Part shown: positions 49,585-60,679 of the stretch, piece by piece
Layout of the letters: each line of letters opens with the position of its first letter
Numbering within the stretch: the stretch's first letter is position 1
Source: Prorocentrum cordatum
Taxonomy: Eukaryota; Sar; Dinophyceae; Prorocentrales; Prorocentraceae
Length of the DNA stretch: 64,000 nt
Assembly (NCBI GenBank): GCA_963575745.1
Contig: CAUYUJ010020682.1
Coordinates: 402,501-466,500 of the forward strand
Direction of reading: 5' to 3'
Notes under the pieces: generated by a model
Seen by the model: only the letters and a program-made list of their open reading frames with translations
What the model was told of the DNA's origin: nothing
The model's database searches: none
Translations under genes and position numbers: made by a program

Positions 49585-51741
49585 TCAAGCCCTCTTCTGC
49601 TTCTTGGCGGCCTGCTCATGGATTGGCAATTCCTTAGCTTTGGGCTTGACGAGCATCTGGAGCTTCACATTGGGCCCGAGGTCGGTATTGTTGGTCAGCA
49701 CTGGCAACATTAAGCCACCGTGTGACACGTGGCTCGTAGCCATGTTGGCTTGTATCTCGTCGTAGGTTGGCGCGACCCACCAGTGTGCAGCCACCAATGC
49801 GGCTTCATCGAACTGGGTGCTGGTGTCATTGTCTTGCGGCTTAGATACAGGCAACGCAAAAAAAGTGAACCTTGGTGTTTTCGTCAATCGCATGCTCGCC
49901 AAGTGAAATGCAAGACCCATTGCTCTTCGCACTTATTGATGAGTGGTACCACTGGGACCAAAGTAAGCTGGCCCTGCTTGATCGCGCTAGTAGTCCACAC
50001 CCAATCTGGCTTCCGCCAGAACGTCAGCTTATGCTTGCCCACGTGCTTGGCATCTACCTCAAGGAGAGCTCGGTACAACGCAGCCTTCTGCTTGTCGATG
50101 TACAGCTGCTGCGGGCGCTGCTGATCACCATCCATCTGTTTTGACAGTGCAGCCTTAGAGATTCACCACTTCTGAAGAACATCCCCAAATGTAATCTCAG
50201 CCGCGTGTGCCTCTCGGCTCGCGTCGTGGTTAACAGCTTCGCGAAGCTTGACAGTCTGGCCGATGCTGAAGATAGTGTAAAGCCTCTGGGCTGCAACGTC
50301 CTTCTGGACTACTAGGCGCCCGACCGAATACCCAGCCTTCTTGGCAATCCATGTCGGGTCCTTATGGTCGCTGAGCGTCGCCGTGCTGGATGCACTCGGC
50401 TTCGCTTTGGCAGCGGCTGCAGCGCCGCTCGAGACCGCATGCTTAGACCACTCGTCGAACGTTACCGTCTGACCCTTGAGGTCGCTGAGGCTGGCCAGAA
50501 ATGAATTGCACATGTCGCCCCACTTAAGCTCCTTGCCCTCCCGACCCATCTCCACCTTACCTGCGAGCTTCAACGCAATCCTCACGAATAGCTGCCCTAA
50601 TGGCTGCAACGCCGCATCGACGCCATCGAGCCCCCTGGCGATATCCATGGCTTCGCCAAGAATGCTTTCAGCAGTATTTGCTTCAGCCATCTTAGGCTTG
50701 CTAGCAACCTTCGTGACGTCATTCTTCACAAGCAAGCGCGCCACGCCGTCCTCAACCTTGTCGCCCGTGAGGTTTGCAATTGCAAGTGCCACCCGAATCA
50801 AAGGATACATGTTGGTTTTTGATGCGAAGGCTGTGTTCGCAATCGATTCCCAGAAAGCTTGCCCCAACGTAGCGTTGCAACCAAATTGCTTCGCAACCGA
50901 GTCCATGAACGACACGAGAGGAGCGCCATCGCCACCGCCGAAATTCTCAACAAATTCAAGCAAAGTCTTGCTGTACTTTGCGCTCGGTATGTTGAGCGAA
51001 ACTACGTTCTCGATAGCCATGGCTTTCCAATCCGCAACCTGGCGCATCCCTGGGTCATTAGCAATCGCCGCCAACGTCATGCAGGTCTCCAGCTCCCCTA
51101 CCTCCGTGCCGATGTGGTTCTGAGCGTTTAAAGCCTTCTGGGCCATTGAAGCGAAACCTGGGAACAGCTCGTCAATGATACTTGGGACCACCTCCCACGC
51201 CCAGCCTTTTCTCGATCATGGCTTTGAATTGCGCATTCTGGGACAACTTCTGCACGTCAGTCGTATCTGAATCAGCCATATGCAATGACTTCTCCGGCGT
51301 CCTGCCCTGCACCCCGGCCAACTTGCAGAAAGCCGTGGTGTGTCCACACCCGACTGTAACGTACCGCTCGGAGCCATTAACTGGCGCTAGAAGCCCATCG
51401 GCTCTGTCCACCAGCGCCTTGTTCTTAGCAGCGCGCTGCCAACGGACGGGCGAAGTGACTCCATGCCCGATGCGCACGGCATTTGATAGCTGGCGCATGT
51501 CGGCACCAGCTGCATGGATCCGAGCAGCATTGCGATGCACATTGTGCGGGCTCAGAAGAAGCCCTCCACGGTTCGCACTGTGTGCGAGAAAAAATTGCGG
51601 CTCGATGCTGTTCACGGTGTACGCCAACTTGTGTGCCCGAAGGCAGGTCATCAGCATATCCATATGCTCGTTCGCCTTCATCTTTTTCAAATTCAAAATA
51701 TTCGGGAACTCCGTTTTGAAAGCTTCCGTAAGCTGAGACAT
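49585..51741 (-). pseudogene. Family A gene, copy 2 (A2), nearly intronless, two frameshifts and one stop
   Basis: ATG 51741. Frame 1: AFKTEFPNILNLKKMKANEH, HKLAYTVNSIEPQFFLAHSA, to ~51190. Frameshift. Frame 2: IIDELFPGFASMAQKALNAQ, WKAMAIENVVSLNIPSAKYS, AGYSVGRLVVQKDVAAQRLY, ITFGDVLQKW, TGA (50165-50163), then in the same frame ISKAALSKQ and VDAKHVGKHKLTFWRKPDWV. Frameshift near 49920. Frame 3: RLTKTPRFTFFALPVSKPQD, HWWVAPTYDEIQANMATSHV and a stop at 49585. Blocks run in the same order as A1 exons, without introns. Function unknown. Confidence 0.62.
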
Positions 51742-51775
51742 AGCTGAAGAAAGCTGCTGGAAGCTGTAGCGAATG

Positions 51776-51804
51776 CTTTAGGCCGAAAATTCTGCAACTA
51801 CGGA
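51776..51804 (-). other. Possible spliced-leader relic upstream of A2
   Basis: The - strand has TCCGTAG, a 7-nt non-matching insert, then ATTTTCGGCCTAAAG, ~35-60 nt before the ATG. It needs an insertion to align, so it is weak alone. Confidence 0.35.
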
Positions 51805-51860
51805 TGGTAGAGTGCAACTGCACAATCACAAAATAATTCTCGAAATCGTCGTGTCCAATG

Positions 51861-53457
51861 CTCATACCTCTTATCCACACTTCAATGTTGAATGTCTGCT
51901 CTGCATGCTGATGTTGAGTCCCCCGAACTATCCCTGGGTAAAGCTCACCAAATTTTTCAGAGCTTGTTCACCGACAAATGGGTTCTGACATGTTCTTTGG
52001 ATTCCCAACATGAGCTGGGTTTGCAAAGGGAGCTATGTTTGGTTGGCAACGGGAGCTATGTTTGGTTCGAAAAATTTCAACGTTTGGTTTGCAACGGGAG
52101 CTAGGCTGAAACGTGGAGATATGTTCATGTTGGGCCTTTTGAGAAAAACGAGGTCAACATTTTTCGGAACAAGTTTTTTTCATGTTCGCCTATTCTGAGC
52201 ATCATGTTATCCTATTCGAAAATTTATGTTAATTTAACATTTTTGTTTGAACTTAAAATTTTTCAAAAAAAAATAATATGTTAAACTAACATAAACAGTT
52301 ATGTTAACATGAGATAAATGAGTTATCGAAGTTATCATAGTTATCCAACATAAACCATAAACTATTTAGCAACCGAAAATCCTTTATACATTTTATGTTG
52401 AAAAAATAAAAACCATGCTGACTGTAGCTAACTATGATAAACCAGCTTACTAGCTACAGCAGCTTGTTGCTGATTTGTGAGAGGGTTGTATGAACGTTGT
52501 AACAACCTTAGCAACTCGCTATTAAGCCCATAAGCTTTAACAAGGCCGACATTCATCTCAGCTGAACAGAGCTTTCCCGGGGTAGGGGGCGGCATGGGGA
52601 GCTTTCGGGCGAGAAATTATCGTGCGGGGGGCCCCAAGAACAGAGCTCTCCCGGGGTGGGGGCGCCGGGGCCAGGAAGAGAGTGGCGCGCCTGTGACAAG
52701 AGCGCGGGGGATGGACGAGACCCCGTGGATGAAGCCCTTCAAGGCCCAGGTCGAGACCTCCATCAAGGCACTGAACACGGTCAAGGTTGCTATGGCGGCG
52801 ACGCTGCAGGGAAAGTCAGCGACTCAGACGACGCCGTCGATCGGTGACGTGATCGACAACCGATCGCGACAACCAGTCCGATATCGATTTCGAGCCGACC
52901 CATGTTCGAACTCGGTGGAGCAGGCGAAGTGGGGACGGGGGGCATGAGAGAATGAGGGTAGAGGAGGAGGAGGAGGAGGGGGGGGAGGAGGAGGAGGAGG
53001 TGGGGGAGGGGGCGAGGAGGGCGATCTGGAGATATGGTGCGATCGGAGGGCGCCCCCGCCCGCTTGAGTGCCGAGGCCGCCCAAGGACCTGGACATGGCC
53101 AGCATGAATGAGAAGATCGACGGGGCCATGACTTGTCTTGTTTCCGCCCATGCAGCGGCAGATGAGGAGAGATCTCGATGAGGCGAATGAGGGGTGAAGA
53201 AGAGGGGGGGGGGGGGGAGGAGGAGGAGAAGGAATGGGCAGGAGGAACTAGGCACTAGACAACCGAATGAAAACCACGCGCGAAATGTAGACCCTCAGGT
53301 TGACGTCCTCGGCGGGCCAAGCGAAACGGCCAGGGGGGGGGGGGGGGGTCGAGGGAGGATACGACAAGGATGAGGAGCTTGCCGCGGGGACAGGCGCATC
53401 CTTTTCTGCGCAATGCAGTGGCGTTAACATGTGCGGGGGGGCTCATGCGCGTGGATG
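51861..53457 (+). repeat. 1.6-kb tandem duplication, unit 1
   Basis: Starts CTCATACCTCTTATCC and runs to the next copy, offset 1597 bp. Contains GGTTTGCAACGGGAGCTATG sub-repeats (52010-52100), an AT-rich block (52200-52560), one and a bit satellite units (52566-52676), a small ORF and GA-rich sequence. Confidence 0.92.
52711..52947 (+). CDS. Hypothetical 78-codon ORF in duplication unit 1
   Basis: ATG 52711: DETPWMKPFKAQVETSIKAL, NTVKVAMAATLQGKSATQTT, PSIGDVIDNRSRQPV. Starts just right of the satellite fragment. The copy in unit 2 stays open with few substitutions. No family recognised. Confidence 0.3.
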   Translation: MDETPWMKPFKAQVETSIKALNTVKVAMAATLQGKSATQTTPSIGDVIDNRSRQPVRYRFRADPCSNSVEQAKWGRGA

Positions 53458-54793
53458 CTCATACCTCTTATCCACACTTCAATGTTGAATATCTGCTCTG
53501 CATGCTGATATTGAGTCCCCCGAACTATGCCTGGGTAAAGCTCGCCAAATTTTTCAGAGCTTGTTCACCGACAAATGGGTTCTGACATGTTCTTTGGATT
53601 CCCAACATGAGCTGGGTTTGCAAAGGGGACTATGTTTGGTTGGCAACGGGGGCTATGTTTGGTTCGAAAAATTTCAACGTTTGGTTTGCAACGGGAGCTA
53701 GGCTTAAACGTGGAGATATGTTCATGTTGGGCCTTTTGAGAAAAACGAGGTCAACATTTTTCGGAACAGGTTTTTTCATGTTAGCCTATTCTGAGCATCA
53801 TATTATCCTATTCGAAAATTTATGTGAATTTAACATTTTTGCTTGGACTTCAAATTTTTCAAAAAATATATGTTAAACTAACAGAAACAGTTATGTTAAC
53901 ATGAGGTAAATGATTTATCGAAGTTACCACAGTTATCCAACATAAACCATAAACTATTTAGCAACCGAAAAACCTTTATACATTTTATGTTGAATTAATA
54001 AAAACCATGCTGACTTTAGCTAACTATGAAAAACCAGCTTACTAGCTAAAGCAGCTTGTTGCTGATTTGTGAGAGGGTGGTATGAACGTTGTAACAACCT
54101 TAGCAACTCGCTATTAAGCCCATAAGCTTTAACAAGGCCGACATTCATCTCAGCTGAACAGAGCTCTTTCCCGGGGTAGGGGGCGGCATGGGGAGCTTTC
54201 GGGCGAGAAATTATCGTGCGGGGGCCCCCAAGAACAGAGCTCTCCCGGGGTGGGGGCGCCGGGGCCAGGAAGAGAGTGGCGCGCCTGTGACAAGAGCGCG
54301 GGGGATGGACGAGACCCCGTGGATGAAGCCCTTCAAGGCCCAGGTCGAGACCTCCATCAAGGCACTGAACACGGTCAAGGTTGCTATGGCGGCGACGCTG
54401 CAGGGAAAGTCAGCGACTCAGACGACGCCGTCGATCGGTGACGTGATCGACAACCGATCGCGACAACCAGTCCGATGTCGATTTCGAGCCGACCCACGTT
54501 CGAACTCGGTGGAGCAGGCGAAGTGGGGACGGGGGGCATGAGAGAATGAGGGTAGAGGAGGAGGGGGAGGAGGAGGAGGAGGAGGAGGAGGTGGAGGAGG
54601 GGGCGAGGAGGGCGATCTGGAGATATGGTGCGATCGGAGGGCGCCCCCCCGCCCGCTTGAGTGCCGAGGCCGCCAAGGACCTGGACATGGCCAGCATGAA
54701 TGAGAAGATCGACGGGGCCATGACTTGTCTCGTTTCCGCCCATGCAGCGGCAGATGAGGAGAGATCTCGATGAGGCGAATGAGGGGTGAAGAA

Positions 54794-54824
<31 letters not shown>

Positions 54825-55044
54825 AATGGACAGGAGGAACTAGGCACTAGACAACCGAATGAAAACCACGCGCGAAATGTAGACCCTCAGGTTGACGTCC
54901 TCGGCGGGCCAAGCGAAACGGCCAGGAGGGGGAGGGAAGTCGAGGGAGGATGCGACAAGGATGAGGAGCTTGCCGCGGGGACAGGCGCATCCTTTTCTGC
55001 GCAATGCAGTGTCGTTAACATGCGCGGGAGGGCTCATGCGTCGA
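53458..55044 (+). repeat. 1.6-kb tandem duplication, unit 2
   Basis: Near-identical to unit 1 with small indels (for example a longer G-run at ~54797-54825 and a different AT-block spacing). Identity fades just after GGGCTCATGCG near 55040. Confidence 0.92.
54305..54541 (+). CDS. Hypothetical 78-codon ORF in duplication unit 2
   Basis: Same product as the unit-1 ORF, with Arg/Cys changes near the end (VRCRFRADPRSNSVEQ). Presumably inert or an exon. Confidence 0.3.
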   Translation: MDETPWMKPFKAQVETSIKALNTVKVAMAATLQGKSATQTTPSIGDVIDNRSRQPVRCRFRADPRSNSVEQAKWGRGA

Positions 55045-55965
55045 AATCCCGAGTTGCGTTGCATTGGGTCCAGTGTCCTGGGGGGCCAATCGCGCGTGGA
55101 TGCTCATCGCCCCAGTGATGGCCAGCGCGCGGCAGGCGCAAGAGGCGTTTGCTGAGTGAGGTGCGGTCCAGGGAGCCCCCGACCATTCCTTGTTATATTG
55201 TTGCGCGACGTGTTTGATGTCATGCTCGCCCCCCCCCCCCCCCAGCCTGGCACAGACAACACTTGTGGTGGGCAGCAGCTCGAGCGTTCGACTGAAGGCC
55301 TTGTGCCGGAGATCACAGGCTAAGGGGAATATTCAGACTTCAGGGTTGCTAGACCGTGCCCGCGCCGTGCTCGCGCGCTCGAGGACAATGGCGCGATGAC
55401 CTCCTCCTCCCCCTCCTCCAGCAGCGTTGCCAATCTGCTTGCAAGCTAGATCGGCCGACCATCACCGCGGGTATGTGCGTGTGCATATGTTTGTTGCTCG
55501 CCCCTGATGCTGCCGCTGCCAACGACCAAACACAGGCGCCGTCGGGGCACTGAAGAATGAAGCCTTTTCGTTGGGTAGGGGCTCGGTGCTCCTTGATGGT
55601 TTCACAGCCTGCTCAAAGTTTTACTTAGGTTTTCGATGGGGCGCCGAAGTTCAGCTCATGGATAGAATGGGCCTCGTACCTTATCTAGGGTTCCTCTGGT
55701 CAACGGCCCGACTGCGCCCCCCAGCAGAACAGTCGTGATTGTTGAGGGCAACTCTTTTGTTGTGGCGCGTGGGCGGTGCATTGATATCGCTTCGCTCCCG
55801 CAGCAATCCCATCGAGCTGTAAGCAGTTTTCCGCTTCGGCGGTGAACGTCGATCCGATGGCAGGCCGCGTTGCGGGGTCGCCCATGCTAGTGGATCTTGC
55901 GAGCCCGCGCCGACCCTCGCTTGCAGAGGACCGACGGCGGGAAGCCAGAATGAATGATGCACCTG
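55045..55965. other. Spacer without recognised genes
   Basis: A C-run at ~55229 and short open frames only. Nothing else identified. Confidence 0.4.
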
Positions 55966-55974
55966 GGCACTCAC

Positions 55975-56335
55975 ACTATATATATATATATAGATATGCG
56001 TGTGTATATGTGCGTGTGTTTGTGCATGAGTGGAGGGAGGCATGGGAGAAAGAAGGGGGGGGGCGAGCGAACGGAGAGCCCCCCCCCACACACGCACATA
56101 CGCACACGTATATGTACATATGTATGTATGTATGCATGTATGCTTGCATTTGTGCATGTATGTTTGTATGTATGTATGTATGTGTGTATGTATGTATATA
56201 TGTCGGTGTGCATGTATTTATGTATGTATGCATACATGCATCTGTATATGTGTGTGTGTATGTGTGTATGTATGTATGTATGTATGTATGTATGTATGTA
56301 TGTGTGTATATATGTGTGTACGCATATTTGCGACG
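55975..56335 (+). repeat. (TA)n and (ATGT)n microsatellite
   Basis: TATATATATATA at 55977, then GTATGTATGTATG-type tetranucleotides from ~56100 to ~56320. Cys/Val/Tyr-rich frames here are artefacts. Confidence 0.93.
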
Positions 56336-56737
56336 TCGTGCCCATGCCCACTTTTCGTTCCAGGCAGCTCGATCCAAGGTCGCTGGCGATGACGGAGCAG
56401 GCCTCAGGCAGCACCTGCTGAGCAGGTGGCGCGAGGGCGAGCTCGCTACGAAGGATGTTGCGCATGCTGCAATTATTTCTCGCTTGACCCTCCCACCGCA
56501 AAGGCCCCCCCCGATGTGTTTCCCCCCCCCTCCCCAGTTTGTTTGGTGTTCGTCCAGCGAGGGCGGCCTGCGGGCTGAGGATCGCGCGAAGAGTAGTTAT
56601 AGAAGGACGTTTGCAGCATCGCCTGCCACGCCGCGCGGGCGGGGGCCATCGGAGTCGCAGACTTCTCTCTAGACCCAGCCTCTGGGTACCACCCGGACCA
56701 CCTTCGGAAGACCACCTGCGAGCAGAGCCGAGAGAGT

Positions 56738-58379
56738 ATGTGTCCGTTTGATCTCCCCGTCTGGGACTCTGAGAGTCAGATGCGGACATCGATCAAGTTT
56801 CCGGTGTTCTTGCCCCATGAAAGCTTTTACTGGAGTTACAAAGCACGCCCCGAGGAGTTCGACATGTCTGGTATTGTTTCAACCGGCCTCCCTGCTCATT
56901 ATATCGACCACGAAGTTACACGGAGAAAGGCAACGAGTCTTTTCCGATATCATATTATTCAGGCGGCGTTCCACATACAAAAAAAAGACTCATTCATTAT
57001 TTCCTCGTGGGCTAACATGATAAGTGGCACGAGGCACGTTATCGCAAACGCTCGGAAGAGCGACTGCTGCCAGTGCGGCTGCAGGGGCATGTGCACGAGT
57101 CTGAACATATTTGCAGACGGCGTCTCAGCCCTCGGCCACGATCACAAACCTTTCGAGTCGGAATAGAGGTCAAACTACCGCGGTTTCCCAATAGCCGACG
57201 GACTGTGTGCAGCGTTCTGCGAAATGCGGGCTGACCTACTTGAATGTATTACAGCCTTGGGATTCAAGCGTTGGGATAGCGTGAGGTCGCCCTGTTTCTG
57301 CTGTAATGTAGTTAAAGATTGCCTATTCAACGTTCCGCCGTCCATCGATCTCTGCAGTTGGGCAGATAAATACCCGCAGGTGCACGCAGGAATGGTGGCA
57401 AGGTGCAGGAAGAGAATCGTTGTCCGCAGCAGAGCATCTCTGAAGCGTCTTTTGCAGCGTCGCCGCCACTTCGATGATTTATGGGCTTCGGAACTTCCAA
57501 GTCATGCCCCGAATTCGGGCTGACAGCTGGGTGGGGAATATTAGTGTCGGGGCGCGTGACAGATACGCACACGCTCGATGACATCGACGTCGGACCTTCT
57601 CAGCCCTTGGAAATTGATATGTTTGACACGACCAACGAAGTTGGCCTCAATTTTTGTGCGCTCATCTTCAACGCGCTGGGCTTTACGATCTCGATGCTGG
57701 CATTAGATTATGCACGCGGGCGATCTTGGAACATCGCAGTTTCTAGTTGGAGCTATTTTTGGGGCGCTAATCGACAAGCGTTTTTTGCGGCAGTCGGGCT
57801 GGCGCGATGCTGATGAGAAACCGCGACAACATCCTCCTCCTTCGCAGGCGCCTAACAGGCGTTTTATCTTGCCCACAGCGCTGTGTTCGAACGCGGGAAA
57901 GAAACCGCATATGGAAGCTTTCGATCAACATGCTCGGACACAAGGAGAAACCCAGGCTGGCGGCCAAGGCCGCCGACACCAGACACTTAATCCCTCTACT
58001 GCCCATGTTGCGCGATGAGAACCCGGCAGTTTTCACTGGACAGTAGCCATTATTCCCGCGTGCCTGCAGGGCCTTCTGTAAAGCCCAAGAGATCATTGAG
58101 TCCAGCCCTCGGCATATGAGTGCAGCACAACAGGCAGAGCTGAAGAAAAACGTGTTATTCTTCCTTCAGTACTACAAAGCTGCGGGCGGGCACATGGCAT
58201 TCAAGCACCACGTGCTCTACCACCTGACAAAGCAAAGCAGGTTGGCTGGTAATTCTCGTTTCTGCTGGACATATGTGGACGAAGGAGTTAACCGCGCGCT
58301 GGCACAAGTTGCCAAGAGCGTGCTTCACGGCATCGCGTTTTACGTTCGGATGCTCGAGAAACTAGCTCCTCTGTGCTAG
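56738..58379 (+). pseudogene. Broken gene of an unrecognised family
   Basis: Protein-like blocks in order: FPVFLPHESFYWSYKARPEE, FRYHIIQAAFHIQKKDSFII, CCQCGCRGMCTSLNIFADG, a TAG at 57164-57166, then same frame FPIADGLCAAFCEMRADLLE and CITALGFKRWDSVRSPCFCC. Frameshift near 57470: GWGILVSGRVTDTHTLDDID, NFCALIFNALGFTISMLALD. Frameshift near 57710: GDLGTSQFLVGAIFGALIDK. Frameshift near 57810: RDNILLLRRRLTGVLS. After a gap: AAQQAELKKNVLFFLQYYKA, FKHHVLYHLTKQSRLAGNSR, FCWTYVDEGVNRALAQVAKS to 58379. The last block (K-H-H...H-L...G-x-x-x-x-W) faintly recalls the late part of family E. Clustered Cys suggest metal binding. Function unknown. Confidence 0.5.
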
Positions 58380-59195
58380 CCTGGCATGTAACAAGGGGGT
58401 GGGGAAAAGGAGGGGTGCTCTTGCGATCCCTGCTTCGCCGCCGGCCGCCCCGCGCGGGAAGGGCGCGGAGGGCCCAAAGGGCAGAGGCTAGGGGGGGAAA
58501 GGCGAGGGGGACGGAGAGGTTAAGGGAATAATATATGGAGGAGGATCGAGGAGCAAACTCCCCTCTCGTGTTCTCCTCTCCCCCCATCCTTACCCTGCCC
58601 GCCCGCCCCCCCCCCCCCCCCCTCTTCGCTCGCGCGCTCCTCCCTCTCCAGGGCGCAACGTTGAGATCGATCGCTGCGTGGCGAACGGGCAGCGCCCATG
58701 CCCATGGGGGGGTCGTTGGGAGGAGGACTGGCTATGGGTATGAGCGCGGGTTGTCGGACACTGGGGGGCGCTCCCGTTCGAGCGGGGGCCGCCATCTGAC
58801 AACGCGCGCGCGCCCTCTCCGATCCCCCTATGGGTATGGGTGTGTGTTGTTGGTTCGTCATGCCATGCGCGGCGCCGGGTGTTCAGTGCGTGGGGGGGGG
58901 GGGGGGGGTGAACCCTCGAAGACCTCGAGCTCGGATCGATCGCTCGTGCCCGACGCTGAAATGCTGATTTGCCCAGCCTCAAGGCGCGTCGCGGTCAAGT
59001 TCGGCCCAGGTCGAGGCCACCTAGGATGCGCTTCCAGGGCAGGCCCGAGCGCCAGAGGCGCGGTGGCGAAGGCTCGAGGGTGGAAGAGTCTACCGAGGGA
59101 ACAGAAGGGGGCAACGGGGACGTTGTGGCAAGGAAGGGTCATTCGAGTCCGAATCGGGCTCCTCGGCGCACGTTCGCGCGCCGATCTTCATCCAA
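58380..59195. other. GC-rich spacer
   Basis: C-run at 58607-58622, G-run at 58890-58907. Open frames on both strands are Arg/Pro/Ser-rich; none is supported as a gene. Confidence 0.4.
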
Positions 59196-59199
59196 AGCT

Positions 59200-59289
59200 G
59201 CCGAAACGTTGCGATGGATAGATTATCAAACCAGCGATCGAAAGGTCGATCGATCGCTGCATCGATCCTCTATCCATCGCAACCTTTCG
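59200..59289. repeat. Large imperfect palindrome
   Basis: Outer arms of ~22 bp (CCGAAACGTTGCGATGGATA at 59200 and its inverse ending 59289, one mismatch) enclose an inner CAGCGATCGA/TCGATCGCTG stem at ~59230-59260. Confidence 0.85.
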
Positions 59290-59404
59290 GCCTTGACATC
59301 GAAAACCGCCGATGCTAGCCCCGCCCCGCGCGAGGACGTGATGAAGATGGCGCTGCGAGGCCGGCGATCGACAGCGCGCTGCAGAGCGCTCGCCGCGCGA
59401 CCAG

Positions 59405-59675
59405 CCCCCCCCACCGCCACGCACATACAAAGGCACGCATACACACAAAAACACGCATACACACACTCACACACACACACACACACACACACGCACGCAC
59501 GCACGCACGCACGCACAACACGCTCAACACACATCGAGGGCAACGCCGTTTCCGACGCACGGGGAAACTAAACCAAACTCGCGAACAGACGCACACACGC
59601 ACGACCGCGCACACGCACACACACACACACACGCACACACTCACACACTCACACACACACACACACACACACGCT
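59405..59675 (+). repeat. (CA)n / (GCAC)n microsatellite
   Basis: ACACAC tracts at 59405-59515 and 59585-59672 with a CGCACGCACG part between; no gene. Confidence 0.92.
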
Positions 59676-60660
59676 CACTCTCGCTTGACTCCCATTGTTT
59701 TCGCGCGCACGCAGAATTTTGTGTCGCGACGCCCCAGGGCAGGTGCGGTAAAATCGGCGCCCGAGGTCACGCAGGTGTTCGAGTCGGGCGCTACGGCGCT
59801 GCAGTTCGCCCCCCTCCTGCTCTCGAACGATTTGCACGTGGTCACCCGCTCCTGATCTCACCCTCAGTGCACGCAGCATTCGTTGTGAAGCTGAGGCTGG
59901 CGCGTGCACACCCAATATTATGGCCTCGGATTGGAATTTGCGTCGCGCCTCCCTTCTTTCCTTGCCTCTCTTGTCTCCATGTGTATATATGATCATACCC
60001 GCGGGAAGTGGTGGTGATCTACGAGCGACGGCACAGCCGTGGCCGCCTGGACCCGAGCAGCACGCACGATTGGGACTATGATTCCTTGCGGTTGAAAGGG
60101 CATCCCGTTTGTCATTATTTCTTCTCTCTCACTCTCATTCATATACATACATATGAATATATAATATAGTTATATATACGCATATGTATATATATATATG
60201 TCTATATATATATAGATGTATACACCTGTACCTATGTATATATCCATACATGATATATCCACTTCGTTCGGGAGAGGTCTAGTTCTCCTTCGTCATGTTA
60301 GGCGCTACGCGGCAACAGCCAGTTTTAACGTAAATATTCACGTCTTTCCGCCACTCGAGAACACGATCGAGCGGCGCCGGAGCACAAGCTGAAAGGCTTG
60401 CACGCCATCATGCATGGCACGCAACGAGACGAAAAGAGCGGGCGCGCGCGCCCGTTTCGGCAATCCTTTTCTCCGATTATGTGATGAAGTACTGCCACAC
60501 GGTAACGGTTACCCGTAGAATGATACGGCTCACATTTGCGAGCCCTGAATGCCGAATGTTTCTTGCGAGCGCTCGATTCCGATATCCTAGTGTTGCATTT
60601 GCTTGAAAAACGCTTCCTTCTCGACGATGCAATTGCTCCTCCTGGGGACGTTGCAATTTA
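59676..60660. other. Spacer with TA-rich microsatellite
   Basis: ATATATATA/CATATG words from ~60140 to 60245. No coding sequence recognised before the satellite. Confidence 0.5.
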
Positions 60661-60679
60661 ATTGCACCCGCAAGATGTG

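Noticed and set aside
55954-56421. Cys/Tyr/Val/Met-rich proteins of 120-270 residues
   Set aside because: Generated by ATGT and TA microsatellites.
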